In this document: positions 16,204-25,247 of the stretch, one piece after another
How the letters are laid out: each line of letters opens with the position of its first letter
How positions within the stretch are numbered: position 1 is the stretch's first letter
Origin: Chryseobacterium culicis
Lineage (GTDB): Bacteria; Bacteroidota; Bacteroidia; Flavobacteriales; Weeksellaceae
DNA length: 64,000 nt
Reading direction: 5' to 3'
Assembly (NCBI RefSeq): GCF_900108365.1
Contig: NZ_FNWQ01000001.1
Span: 1,364,001 to 1,428,000, forward strand
Position numbers and translations under genes: made by a program
The notes under the pieces: generated by a model
Databases searched by the model: none
What the model was told of the DNA's origin: nothing
What the model saw: the letters and a program-made list of their open reading frames with translations, nothing else

Positions 16204-17421
16204 TTATTGTGCTTTTACCTGCTCTATCTTTATGAATATTTTAGTAAGGTTGGGCTGGGCGTTGCCTGAAGTAGGGGCTCCCGCCATAATGGTTGCGGTA
16301 TAAGCGGTTTTTGAGGAAGAATTACTGTCTATCCAGGTATATCTTCTATGCTCTGGTCCTCCGCCAGCTCCATCTATAATCCCTATGTTCCCCCAGTATG
16401 CATTTCCCATTGCCCCAGTTCCCTGAGGATACCAGGTAGCGGATGAATCTGCCATACCGCCCCAAACTCCTGAAGTTATATTGTTGGTTGTTACAGCAGA
16501 ACCAATATAACCACCATATTCGGTATTATAATTCCAGTAAAGATTAACGGTAGAACCTGTATTATTATATAATTGTACGTTAGGATTGGCAGGGGTGGTA
16601 CCACTGGTGGTATCAAATAGTACTCTGATTGAATACTTGCCATCTGGAGTAGCAAGAGGGAAAGTATACGCCTGTTTGCCGTTGGAGTCGGTGGTCAGGG
16701 TAGGATATCCCATCACTGCGACAGATGCAATGTCTGCACGGCTGGTATTTCCTACTGTAGCGGTACAGTTTTGTGCAGCTGTTAAGAAAGGAACTGTAGC
16801 GCTGGTGATAGGAAGCGTCATATCATTGGCAGTGGTAGGAGTTCCGCTTACTGAGAATACCAGTTCACCATCACCAAACTCCAGGGTTCCGGGTCTTAAC
16901 TGGAAGGTTAATCCGTTTACTGTAAAAGGAGTTCCTGAATTATACGCACCTCCGTTTCCCTGGCTGTAGCTAATTCTCAGATTTCCGGTGAAAGGAGTAC
17001 CAGCCGTATAAGTAGAAGGGCTTAGGTAAGCTGTTGTACATTGTAATGCAGAAATCGCCGGAGCAACGGCATTGGTTGCTTGTGTAAGTCTTTGCCATAC
17101 TGTTCCGTCAAAATAATAATAGCCTGTTGCAGTAACGTTAATACGTTGTCCCACAGCATCTCCACCGGTAACATCCGTTATATAAATCAAGGCTCCACTC
17201 TGATCGCTGCTATAGGTAGCAGTATTTGCCGTAAGCTCAGCTCTTGTAAGTCTGGGAGCCTGTAAGCCCAAGGTCTGAGTGTTATCCGTAATCAGTCCTG
17301 AAGTATCTCTTTTAGCAGATACATCCACCGTTGTTTTGGGTGAAGTTGTATTAACCCCTACTTGGGCAAATGAGAATCCGGAAATAAGAATAGCTGTGAA
17401 TTGTGTAAATTTTGTTTTCAT
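16204..17421 (-). CDS. Secreted protein of unknown function
   Basis: The start is taken as the ATG at 17421 (405 residues), because the signal peptide MKTKFTQFTAILISGFSFAQ begins there. An upstream ATG adds nine polar residues. The mature N-terminus VGVNTTSPKTTVDVSAKRD is the standard opening of large Chryseobacterium surface proteins, followed by LQAPRLTRAEL and YYYFDGTVWQRL. The rest is a Ser/Thr/Gly-rich beta protein with few charges and ends without a clear type IX sorting domain. Function is unknown; a surface or matrix role is plausible. A TATATTTG box (17456-17463, minus strand) fits as its promoter. Confidence 0.75.
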   Translation of the reverse strand: MKTKFTQFTAILISGFSFAQVGVNTTSPKTTVDVSAKRDTSGLITDNTQTLGLQAPRLTRAELTANTATYSSDQSGALIYITDVTGGDAVGQRINVTATGYYYFDGTVWQRLTQATNAVAPAISALQCTTAYLSPSTYTAGTPFTGNLRISYSQGNGGAYNSGTPFTVNGLTFQLRPGTLEFGDGELVFSVSGTPTTANDMTLPITSATVPFLTAAQNCTATVGNTSRADIASVAVMGYPTLTTDSNGKQAYTFPLATPDGKYSIRVLFDTTSGTTPANPNVQLYNNTGSTVNLYWNYNTEYGGYIGSAVTTNNITSGVWGGMADSSATWYPQGTGAMGNAYWGNIGIIDGAGGGPEHRRYTWIDSNSSSKTAYTATIMAGAPTSGNAQPNLTKIFIKIEQVKAQ

Positions 17422-17448
17422 ATCAAGGTGATTTATGTGGTAGGTCAA

Positions 17449-17991
17449 ATATACCTTTTTTTTATGAAAAATAAAAAATAATTACTTTATAATTGATAAA
17501 AATTAAATGGTTAATCACGTTTTGTTTGATTTTATATCTGATTTTTCGATTAAAATTATTTATATTAAATTATGTTTTTATGTAAATTACAACCTACAAT
17601 TATTTTTTATGAAAAAAAATATGATGTCTTTGTTTGTTTATAATGTAAAATTTTCATTTTTGAAATTGTTGGTTTTAGGCGAAATAATTTTATCAGCTTC
17701 GGTGATTTTATTGTCTGGTAAGAATGCGCTGATCAGCAAAATATTTTGGTATTTTCCCCTGTAAGACTTGCGTTCATCTTTTTTAGCCACTTCATAATGC
17801 ATGCATATTGTTAATGTAAGAAGCAGAATTAACATGTTGTACAACACAATCGGAACAGTCAACATTATAATGCCATAATTTTTCTATCTTTAGAAGAATA
17901 TTAGTATCTATTTTACTTATGGATGGTACAATGGTTTGTGTTTGTATTTTGCAATCTAAAACATGCCTGTGAATATAATATAAAAAAGACA
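17449..17991. other. AT-rich gene-free region
   Basis: About 540 bases between the divergent secreted-protein and ceramidase-like genes. It contains a promoter-like box for the minus gene (17456-17463). Two overlapping open frames of 75-98 residues exist on opposite strands (17507-17764 plus, 17638-17865 minus). Both are dominated by Phe, Leu, Ile and Lys as expected from AT-rich DNA and neither is recognisable, so they are not called. Confidence 0.4.
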
Positions 17992-18663
17992 ATGCCGATA
18001 AACCCAATACCTCCTGATGGAGGCATGTTATATAAAGAAACAGATATGGCTCAATTTTTCCCTGAGCCATTAAATGCAATAACTGCAATATTGTTTTTAG
18101 CTTTGGCTATTTTTTGGACCATTAAGATAAAGGGTAGTTTTAAAGAGTATTCTTTTTTAGCATATTGCCTGGTATTGTTATACATCGGTGCCTTAGGAGG
18201 AACTATTTACCATTCTTTCAGGCAATGGCCGGTATTTATCATGATGGATTGGCTGCCCATTATGCTGCTCTGTCTGTCTGCAGGATTTTATTTTGTAGCT
18301 CAGAGTACCCGATGGTATTACGCTGCCGTAATGGTTCTGGTATATCCGGCTCTTGTGTTTGCTTTAAGAAATTGGATTTTGGCAGATAATCCTTCTCTTT
18401 TTATCAACGTAAATTATGCAATCATGGCCTCATTTGTCCTTTTTTCGGTAGTAAGGTATTTAATCTATACGCACTGGAAAGCCGGCAGATGGGTAGGGTT
18501 TGCTTTATTGTCATTTGTTTTTGCATTGACCTTCCGGATCGCTGACAAATGGGAGTGGATTAGTTTCGGAACACACTTCTTATGGCATACTTTCGGCGCG
18601 GCCGCAACATTCTGCATGTTTAATTATATCTATCTTACAGGGAATACTATAAGGAAAAAATAA
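17992..18663 (+). CDS. Ceramidase-like CREST-family membrane protein
   Basis: The ATG at 17992 is chosen (223 residues); a longer frame adds an unlikely Cys-rich leader. About seven membrane segments follow an N-terminal polar stretch containing MLYKETDMAQFFPEPLNA. Metal-site residues of the CREST hydrolase superfamily (alkaline ceramidases, PAQR receptors) are visible: His74 in GGTIYHS, Asp86 in MMDW, and His195 and His199 in HFLWH. The serine normally four residues before the first His is Gly70. It is probably an inner-membrane lipid amidase; Chryseobacterium and relatives make sphingolipids, so ceramide is a reasonable substrate. It stands alone, with no sphingolipid gene beside it. Confidence 0.75.
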   Translation: MPINPIPPDGGMLYKETDMAQFFPEPLNAITAILFLALAIFWTIKIKGSFKEYSFLAYCLVLLYIGALGGTIYHSFRQWPVFIMMDWLPIMLLCLSAGFYFVAQSTRWYYAAVMVLVYPALVFALRNWILADNPSLFINVNYAIMASFVLFSVVRYLIYTHWKAGRWVGFALLSFVFALTFRIADKWEWISFGTHFLWHTFGAAATFCMFNYIYLTGNTIRKK

Positions 18664-18760
18664 GCAGTTTTTATTTTTCTTGAAACTTTAATTTATTTAT
18701 GGATAATTAGTTTTAATGTTTATTTTATTTTGTGAAATTCATAGTTTCATTCTTTTAAGT

Positions 18761-18789
18761 TTGAAAGAAAGATGATTTACTTATATTTG
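18761..18789 (+). promoter_or_regulatory. Canonical Bacteroidota promoter of the PIG-L/symporter operon
   Basis: TTG (18761-18763), an 18-bp spacer and TATATTTG (18782-18789) match the TTG-N17-19-TAnnTTTG consensus. The start codon of the PIG-L gene follows 19 bp after the box, leaving a short leader. Confidence 0.65.
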
Positions 18790-18808
18790 CTTTGCAAAGT
18801 AAAATTAA

Positions 18809-21310
18809 ATGTTCAAAAAAGTAAGCACTGTATTTATCCTTGGATTTTATACGGTTTTTTGTTCGGCCCAGCAGGTCCGGCCCTCAAAATCTTCTGAAAT
18901 TTACCGCGAAATCAAAACCCTTAAACAACTGCCTAAAGTTTTATACCTTGCAGCCCATCCCGATGATGAAAATACCGGATTACTCTCCTGGTTAATCAAT
19001 GACCAAAATGTAGAAACGGGCTATTTGTCTTTAACCAGAGGTGATGGCGGACAGAATTTATTAGGCATAGAACAAGGTGCTGCACTGGGTTTAATAAGAA
19101 CACATGAACTTTTAGAGGCCAGAAAGCTGGACGGCGCCCAACAGTTTTTTACCAGGGCGATTGATTTCGGGTTCTCTAAGAACACTGCTGATACTTTTAA
19201 ACAATGGGATGCTGACGCTATAACAGCGGATGTAGTTTGGGTAATCCGTCAATTCAGGCCGGATGTTATCATTTGCCGTTTTCCTCCCACAGCTGCGGCA
19301 GGCCACGGACAGCATGCCGCTTCTGCAGTGGTTGCGGAAAAAGCTTTTAAGCTGGCAGGTGATAAAAATGCTTTCCCGGCTCAACTGAAATATGTTAATG
19401 TATGGCAGCCAAAACGGGTATTGTGGAATACCTTCCGGTTTGGTGGTGTCAATACAACCAATGAAAATCAGCTGAAAGTTACTGTAGGGCAATATGATGC
19501 TCAGCTAGGAATGGGCTATGGTGAATTGGCAGGATTAAGCAGAAGTTTACATAAAAGCCAGGGAGCAGGAACACAGTCTGTAGCCGGCATCAGAACGGAA
19601 TATTTTTCGCATGTTACCGGCGAACCTGCAAAAGCCACCCTTTTTGATGGAATAAGTAAAACCTGGACTTCACAAGGAAAGGCAGATATTGACCAGTCAT
19701 TAGATACAATTATTTCCGCTTTCAATTTCAATAATCCTGATCAGAGCCTGCCTGCTTTGCTTGCTTTGCGAAAAAAGATAGCGGCGCTCAATGATGCAGA
19801 CCTTAGAAAGGATAAACTTAAAGCTCTTGACAATATCATTTTAAGCTGTGCCGGGTTTATGGGCGAGGTCGTAACCAATCAGGCTGAAGCAGTAGCCGGA
19901 GATCATTACAATTTCAGGCTAAATCTGATTTCAAGAGCTGCAAATCCTGTCATTTTAGAAAATGTACAATGGTTAAGTCAATCAGAAAGTTTTAACAGAA
20001 AACTATCAAAAGATTCTTTGGTTACCATACAGCATGATATTCAGATTCCTGCAGATGCAGCACCCACAGAACCTTACTGGCTGGCAAAACCAGCTATGAA
20101 CGCTGCAACTTTCTCTGTTCCGAATGATACTTTAATTGGGTTGCCTGAGGCAGAATCGCCACTGAATGTTTTACTTGGATTAAAAATAGGTTCGGAAAAA
20201 TTTAAAGTTAAACTACCTTTATCTTTCAAGAAATTAGACCCGGTCCGTGGTGATGTAGTCGAAGCGCTGCGAATTGTTCCTGCATTGGAACTGAAATTTA
20301 CGCAACCTCTTTATTGGGCGAAAGACAATGAAGATTTACATTTGAGTCTAAATATTAAGGTTAATTCTGACAGACCGTACAGTAACGGGAATCTCCATGT
20401 GATATACAACGGAGAACAATTGGGTAGTACTACTGTAAGCCCGCTTAAAGGAAAAGATTTTACCGTAGATTATGTTATCCCCAAAAGTAAACTTGCCGCA
20501 ATACATTCATCCCGATTGCAGTTGGATGCCCGTTTTGTTGCAGATGGAGTAACTTATAATAAAAAGCAGATAGTAATTCAGTATCCGCATTTACCCACTT
20601 TACAATATTTTTCACCTGCGGCCGTAACGGTAATGAAAGGTGATATTCAGGCGAAGATTAAAAAAGTGGGCTACATAGAAGGTGCAGGTGATTTTATTCC
20701 TGAGTTCCTGCGCATTGCAGGTATTCAGGTAGATGTTTTGAAAGACGGAGATTTTTACGGCAACCCGGATGAATCCGGAAACGGCAGCCAAAACAAACTG
20801 TCACAATATGACGCAATTGTATTGGGAGTCCGTGCCAATAATACAGAGAAAAAGCTGGGTCGCTGGATGCCTTTTTTATGGTCTTATGTAAAAGCCGGCG
20901 GTAATTTAGTAATGCAGTATAATACCAATCAGGATACTACCGTTGACAAATTGGGAATGTACAATTTTAGTATTGCCAATAAAAGGGTTACCGAAGAAAA
21001 TGCTGCTGTTACGTTTTTAAATCCTAATCATAAATTACTGAATTTTCCTAACAAAATTACTGCAGATGATTTTAAAGGCTGGTTGCAGGAGCGCGGCGCC
21101 TATTTCCCTGTTCAATGGGATGCCGAATACGAACCTCTTTTTGAAATGCACGATACAGATGAAGAGCCGCTGAAAGGATCAACTTTATATGCCAAATACG
21201 GGAAGGGCAATTTTATTTATACACCGTTGTCATTTTTCAGACAGCTGCCTGCAGGAAATGTGGGGGCGGCACGTTTATTTTTTAACTTTTTATCTGCGCA
21301 GAAGAACTAA
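18809..21310 (+). CDS. Secreted PIG-L/LmbE-family deacetylase with C-terminal domain
   Basis: An 833-residue protein with signal peptide ending CSAQ (about residue 21). Residues 40-200 are the LmbE/PIG-L zinc deacetylase: AHPDDE near residue 50, then LTRGDGGQN and, further on, GHGQH as the second metal motif. The middle is beta-rich. The last 200 residues (from about IKKVGYIEGAGDFIPEF) resemble a class I glutamine amidotransferase-like fold with AIVLGVRANN. Such proteins are thought to act on N-acetylated sugars or amino sugar conjugates in the periplasm. It leads an operon with a tiny membrane peptide and a sodium:solute symporter, suggesting that the released product is imported. Confidence 0.9.
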   Translation: MFKKVSTVFILGFYTVFCSAQQVRPSKSSEIYREIKTLKQLPKVLYLAAHPDDENTGLLSWLINDQNVETGYLSLTRGDGGQNLLGIEQGAALGLIRTHELLEARKLDGAQQFFTRAIDFGFSKNTADTFKQWDADAITADVVWVIRQFRPDVIICRFPPTAAAGHGQHAASAVVAEKAFKLAGDKNAFPAQLKYVNVWQPKRVLWNTFRFGGVNTTNENQLKVTVGQYDAQLGMGYGELAGLSRSLHKSQGAGTQSVAGIRTEYFSHVTGEPAKATLFDGISKTWTSQGKADIDQSLDTIISAFNFNNPDQSLPALLALRKKIAALNDADLRKDKLKALDNIILSCAGFMGEVVTNQAEAVAGDHYNFRLNLISRAANPVILENVQWLSQSESFNRKLSKDSLVTIQHDIQIPADAAPTEPYWLAKPAMNAATFSVPNDTLIGLPEAESPLNVLLGLKIGSEKFKVKLPLSFKKLDPVRGDVVEALRIVPALELKFTQPLYWAKDNEDLHLSLNIKVNSDRPYSNGNLHVIYNGEQLGSTTVSPLKGKDFTVDYVIPKSKLAAIHSSRLQLDARFVADGVTYNKKQIVIQYPHLPTLQYFSPAAVTVMKGDIQAKIKKVGYIEGAGDFIPEFLRIAGIQVDVLKDGDFYGNPDESGNGSQNKLSQYDAIVLGVRANNTEKKLGRWMPFLWSYVKAGGNLVMQYNTNQDTTVDKLGMYNFSIANKRVTEENAAVTFLNPNHKLLNFPNKITADDFKGWLQERGAYFPVQWDAEYEPLFEMHDTDEEPLKGSTLYAKYGKGNFIYTPLSFFRQLPAGNVGAARLFFNFLSAQKN

Positions 21311-21414
21311 TGAACAAGCCACTTAAAAATTGGAAGACCTGGTATCTGTTACTGGCAGCTGCATTGGTATTGCAGATCGTATTGTATTATTTGTTTACTA
21401 AATTCTGGGCATGA
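21310..21414 (+). CDS. 34-residue single-span membrane peptide
   Basis: An ATG at 21310 overlaps the TAA of the deacetylase gene, and the TGA at 21412-21414 overlaps the ATG of the symporter (ATGA). The peptide begins MNKPLKNWKTWYLL, has one hydrophobic helix (about residues 11-28) and ends TKFWA. Overlaps at both ends indicate real translational coupling. Small helper peptides next to sodium:solute symporters are known in other families, so a transporter-associated role is plausible but not shown. Too short for most gene callers. Confidence 0.75.
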   Translation: MNKPLKNWKTWYLLLAAALVLQIVLYYLFTKFWA

Positions 21415-23102
21415 GTAGTATAGATTGGACAGTTCTCATTGTTACACTTGTTGTAGTGGTTGTTTATGGCGTATTCATCGGTCGTGGACAAAAAAGCAAC
21501 GCAACTTATCTGAAAGCAGATAATAAGATGCCCTGGTACATTGTGCTGATTGGGATTATGGCTACGCAGGCCAGTGCCATTACATTTCTTTCAGCGCCGG
21601 GTCAGGCTTATACAGATGGTATGCGTTTCGTTCAGTATTATTTTGGTCTTCCTTTGGCGATGATTGTGATCTGTATCACGTTCATCCCGATTTTTCAGCG
21701 TTTAAATGTTTACACGGCCTACGAATATTTAGAAAACCGATTTGATAAAAAAACAAGGGTGCTCACTTCACTGCTTTTTCTTTTTTCCAGAGGGTTGTCC
21801 ACAGGAATCAGCATTTATGCTCCGAGTATCATCTTATCAAGCGTTTTAAACTGGAATATTTATTTGACCAACATTTTAACAGGCGGTATTCTGTTGATTT
21901 ACACTTACGTTGGCGGAGCAAAAGCAATCGCCCATACCCAAAAATTACAGTTTCTCATCATTCTGGGAACAATGGCTTTTGCAGGTTATTTGCTTATTCA
22001 AAACATGCCGGATGGAATCGGTTTTAACGATGCACTGTATCTGGCAGGGAAATCCGGAAAGCTCAATGTAATCACCACAGAATTTGACTGGAAAGATAAA
22101 TACAATATTTGGAGCGGCTTAATTGGCGGATTCTTTCTGGCTCTTTCTTACTTTGGTACCGACCAGAGTCAGGTGGGAAGGTATATTACCGCGAAAGATA
22201 ATACCAATGCAAAAATGGGATTACTGCTGAATGGGTTGGTTAAGATTCCGATGCAGTTTGCTATTCTTCTGATCGGTGCCCTGCTCTTTGCATTCTTTTC
22301 TCTAAAGCCGGCTCCTATTTATTTTAATGAACGCTCCTACCAATATTTAAAAGAATCACAGCCTGAGCAGGCTGCGGTATTTGAAAAAGAGCATCAGAAT
22401 CTGCAAGTAAAATTCAATGCAGAATCAAAAGAAATCTTAAAGCTGAAAGAGACTCATTCTCCGAAGCTTAAAAAAACGATTGAGGACTTTAAAAATACAC
22501 AGGCACAGGTAAAAGCGCTGCACAGCAGGGTAGAGGAAGCCATTACTAAATCAAGCTACAATGCAGAGAAAACAGATACGAATTACATCTTCCTGTATTT
22601 CGTGAAAAATACCTTGCCTGCTGGGATGATCGGTTTATTGTTCGCTGTTATCTTTCTGGCCAGCTGGGGTTCCATTTCGGCAGCGCTGAATTCCCTTGCT
22701 GCCTGCTCATTAAAAGATGTTCATTTACTATTTACAAAAGAAATTCCTGATGAAAGAACCGAATTGAGGTACAGCCGTCTGCACACTTTAGCATGGGGTA
22801 TCTTCTCCATCGGTGTAGCCATGTTTGCTACGCAGATGGGCTCTCTTATTGAAGCGGTTAATGTTTTAGGCTCTCTTTTCTACGGCCCGATCCTGGGAAT
22901 TTTTCTGGTTGCATTTTACTATAAAAAAATCAATGGTGCGAATGTATTTATTGCTGCTATTTTATCAGAAATTGCTGTGATTGCCGTTTATCAGTTTGAT
23001 ATTGTTTCTTTTCTGTGGCTTAATGTAATCGGCGCCGCGGCAGTTATTATATTTTCGACAATCATATTACTGTTTTATAAGCAGAAAGCAGTAAATTCGT
23101 AA
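21411..23102 (+). CDS. Sodium:solute symporter (SSS family)
   Basis: A 563-residue inner-membrane transporter with about 13-14 helices. Family features include GRGQKSNATYLKADNKMPW after helix 1, IMATQASAITFLSAPGQAY (sodium/substrate region) and YFGTDQSQVGRY. A hydrophilic insertion with coiled-coil character (about residues 300-390, KEHQNLQVKFNAESKE) separates two helices, as in Bacteroidota relatives often named after putative sialic acid or sugar uptake. It probably imports the product released by the PIG-L protein; the solute is not known. A DUF2911 gene follows after 38 bp. Confidence 0.9.
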   Translation: MSSIDWTVLIVTLVVVVVYGVFIGRGQKSNATYLKADNKMPWYIVLIGIMATQASAITFLSAPGQAYTDGMRFVQYYFGLPLAMIVICITFIPIFQRLNVYTAYEYLENRFDKKTRVLTSLLFLFSRGLSTGISIYAPSIILSSVLNWNIYLTNILTGGILLIYTYVGGAKAIAHTQKLQFLIILGTMAFAGYLLIQNMPDGIGFNDALYLAGKSGKLNVITTEFDWKDKYNIWSGLIGGFFLALSYFGTDQSQVGRYITAKDNTNAKMGLLLNGLVKIPMQFAILLIGALLFAFFSLKPAPIYFNERSYQYLKESQPEQAAVFEKEHQNLQVKFNAESKEILKLKETHSPKLKKTIEDFKNTQAQVKALHSRVEEAITKSSYNAEKTDTNYIFLYFVKNTLPAGMIGLLFAVIFLASWGSISAALNSLAACSLKDVHLLFTKEIPDERTELRYSRLHTLAWGIFSIGVAMFATQMGSLIEAVNVLGSLFYGPILGIFLVAFYYKKINGANVFIAAILSEIAVIAVYQFDIVSFLWLNVIGAAAVIIFSTIILLFYKQKAVNS

Positions 23103-23140
23103 ACAAACAATAGCAAAACGAACAAACAAATAAAAATTCT

Positions 23141-23659
23141 ATGAAAACCATCATTAAATCTGCTGCCGTACTCGCTGCGACAATGACAATCTCCCTGAAT
23201 GCCTTTGCACAGGATACTAAAAAACCTGCCAGCCCTCCGGCTACGGCTACGGGAAAAATTAAAGATGCAAATATTACTATAGCCTACAGTAGTCCTTCCG
23301 TAAAAGGGCGTACAATCTGGGGCGGTTTAGAAGCTTATGATAAGGTTTGGCGTGCTGGGGCTAATGAAGCAACTACTTTCGAAACGGATAAAGACATTAC
23401 CGTTCAGGGGAAAAAGCTCCCTGCAGGTAAATACAGCTTTTTCTTAATCCCTAAACAAAGCGGAACCTGGACTGCCATTTTTAATAAGGAGCCAAAACAA
23501 TGGGGCGCTTATAAATACGAGCAGGCTAAAGATGCTTTACGTGTTGATGTAAAAACAAAAGCGCTACCGGCAACACAGGAAAATTTAGTTTATAAAATAC
23601 ATAGTAATGGTTTCACAATGGATTGGGATAAAATCTCAGTTCCGGTAGAAATCAAATAA
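23141..23659 (+). CDS. Secreted DUF2911 protein
   Basis: A 172-residue periplasmic or surface protein with a signal peptide ending LNAFAQ. The DUF2911 core is clear: [47 protein letters not shown] and [15 protein letters not shown]. The function of the family is unknown. It is downstream of the symporter by 38 bp with a terminator behind it, so it closes this operon. Confidence 0.9.
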   Translation: MKTIIKSAAVLAATMTISLNAFAQDTKKPASPPATATGKIKDANITIAYSSPSVKGRTIWGGLEAYDKVWRAGANEATTFETDKDITVQGKKLPAGKYSFFLIPKQSGTWTAIFNKEPKQWGAYKYEQAKDALRVDVKTKALPATQENLVYKIHSNGFTMDWDKISVPVEIK

Positions 23660-23979
23660 ATTTAAATACTACAGAATAAAATCCCGTTAATCCGGGATTT
23701 TTGTTTTTTATAAGAGATGTTTCAGGATGGAAAAGGAGACAGCTGTTTAAAAGCTTTCTCCGTCAGTGAATTTGCAGGTCAGAGCATCGAATCATTTTTT
23801 GAGAATTTAGAAAATGTATTTCATGTATGGGTTTGATCATTGTAATTTGTTGCTTTTATCTCTGCGTTTTTTCGAATATATTTTGATAGATAAGGGCAAT
23901 AAAGATTAATAATAGTTGTATGAAATTCTAAAGCGGTATTAATTTACTACTTTAGTATGATTTAATTTAATGGATATCT
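23660..23979 (+). other. Intergenic region with one weak small frame
   Basis: After the terminator at 23678-23702, a 39-residue frame (23717-23836, starting MFQDGKGDS) has codon usage that looks ordinary, with an acidic end reading SFFENLENVFHVWV, but no homologue comes to mind and no ribosome site is evident. The rest is AT-rich and should contain the promoter of the Crp/Fnr gene. I do not call the frame as a gene. Confidence 0.35.
23678..23702 (+). terminator. Intrinsic terminator after DUF2911
   Basis: AAATCCCG, a short loop and CGGGATTTTT form a strong stem followed by a T-run, 20 bp downstream of the DUF2911 stop. Confidence 0.8.
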
Positions 23980-24543
23980 ATGAAGGCAATATTACAGTCG
24001 ATTAAGGATTCATATTGTATAAGTGATAAAAGTCTAAAAAAACTGAGCGACAGACTTCTTCCGATAGAAATCAGAAAAAAGACGATTTTAGTAAGCCCCG
24101 AAAAAATTAATAACAATCTTTATTTTATAGAGCGTGGGGTAGCAAGATCTTTTACAATAATGGATGGTAAGGAGATTACCTCCTGGTTCAGTAAAGAAGG
24201 AGATCTTATCTATTCTACGAATAGTTTTTATGGTAAAAGAAAAGGATATGAATCCGAAAGGGTTCAGGTGCTGGAAAATTCACTGTTTTATTACATCTCT
24301 ATCCCTGAAATCCATGACCTTTGTCTTTATGATAATGACATTGCAAACTGGCTGCGCGTACTGCATCAGAATGCCTTCGTGGATCTGGAGAGAAGACTCA
24401 TTTCGCGGTTATACCTGTCAGCAGAAGAGCGCTATCATGATTTTTTCCTGAATAATAAAGATTTATTCAATAGAGTGAATTTAGGTCATATCGCATCGTA
24501 TCTGGGAATGTCGCATGTTACACTATGTGCCCTGCGCAAATAA
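23980..24543 (+). CDS. Crp/Fnr-family transcriptional regulator
   Basis: A 187-residue protein. The N-terminal cNMP-binding fold is recognisable by YFIERGVARSFTIMDGKEIT and WFSKEGDLIYSTNSF, a form that in Bacteroidota usually does not bind cAMP. The C-terminal HTH is short: NLGHIASYLGMSHVTLCALRK. The family usually has VTLSRIR at this point, so the recognition helix is slightly altered. It precedes the acetyltransferase gene by 72 bp and may be co-transcribed. Its target is not clear. Confidence 0.85.
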   Translation: MKAILQSIKDSYCISDKSLKKLSDRLLPIEIRKKTILVSPEKINNNLYFIERGVARSFTIMDGKEITSWFSKEGDLIYSTNSFYGKRKGYESERVQVLENSLFYYISIPEIHDLCLYDNDIANWLRVLHQNAFVDLERRLISRLYLSAEERYHDFFLNNKDLFNRVNLGHIASYLGMSHVTLCALRK

Positions 24544-24615
24544 TCTGATTTCTTTAAGTACTTAAAAAAGAACCAGGGAATAATAGACTATCTTCGTCAT
24601 ATAAATGTTTTACAA

Positions 24616-25194
24616 ATGACAGAAAAAGAAAAGATGCTGAATGGAGAGCTCTATGACTGTGGAGATAAGGAACTGCTTGAACGTTGGCATATTGCGAAGC
24701 GCCTGCAAAAAGAATATAACCAGACCGATACAACTGCAAGTGAATCTCTCGATGAAATTCTGAAAAAGCTGATCGGTTCAAGAGGCAAAAATGTATGGAT
24801 TGCGGCTCCATTTTTTGTGGATTACGGAGAAAATATTCACATCGGTAATAATGTTGAAATCAATATGAACTGTATTTTTCTTGATGGCAACCGTATCACC
24901 ATTGGAGACAATTCAGGCATAGGCCCAGGTGTGCATATTTATACAGTTAATCATCCGGTGAGAGGGCTTGAAAGACTTTCTTATGCTAAAGGAACTGAAT
25001 TTCCGTTCTGGAAATCATTTACAAAGCCTGTTACGATTGGAAATAACGTGTGGATCGGCGGCGGTTCTATTATTCTTCCCGGGGTAACTATTGGTGATCA
25101 TACTACTATTGGAGCAGGAAGTGTGGTGACAAAAGATATACCGTCGAACTCTATCGCTGTTGGCAATCCATGCAGAGTAATAAAGCAGATGTAA
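24616..25194 (+). CDS. Maa/NodL-like sugar O-acetyltransferase
   Basis: A 192-residue cytoplasmic enzyme that transfers acetyl from acetyl-CoA to sugars. The N-terminal maltose acetyltransferase domain starts EKMLNGELYDCGDKEL. Hexapeptide left-handed beta-helix repeats follow (IHIGNNVEINMNC, ITIGDNSGIGPGVHIY, VTIGNNVWIGGGSIILPG). The catalytic histidine is in YTVNHP. The end, NPCRVIK, is standard. Its true acceptor is unknown. The gene ends 53 bp before the hexosaminidase start. Confidence 0.9.
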   Translation: MTEKEKMLNGELYDCGDKELLERWHIAKRLQKEYNQTDTTASESLDEILKKLIGSRGKNVWIAAPFFVDYGENIHIGNNVEINMNCIFLDGNRITIGDNSGIGPGVHIYTVNHPVRGLERLSYAKGTEFPFWKSFTKPVTIGNNVWIGGGSIILPGVTIGDHTTIGAGSVVTKDIPSNSIAVGNPCRVIKQM

Positions 25195-25247
25195 ATTTCC
25201 TTATAACGAAAACAATCTATCATAAAAATCAAAGCATCATTGATAAA

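Noticed and set aside
17507..17865. Overlapping frames on both strands (85 and 75 residues)
   Set aside because: Composition reflects AT-rich DNA; neither has a recognisable signal or family and they exclude each other.
23717..23836. 39-residue plus-strand frame starting MFQDGKGDS
   Set aside because: Codon use is acceptable but no coupling, ribosome site or homologue can be named; recorded only in the intergenic entry.
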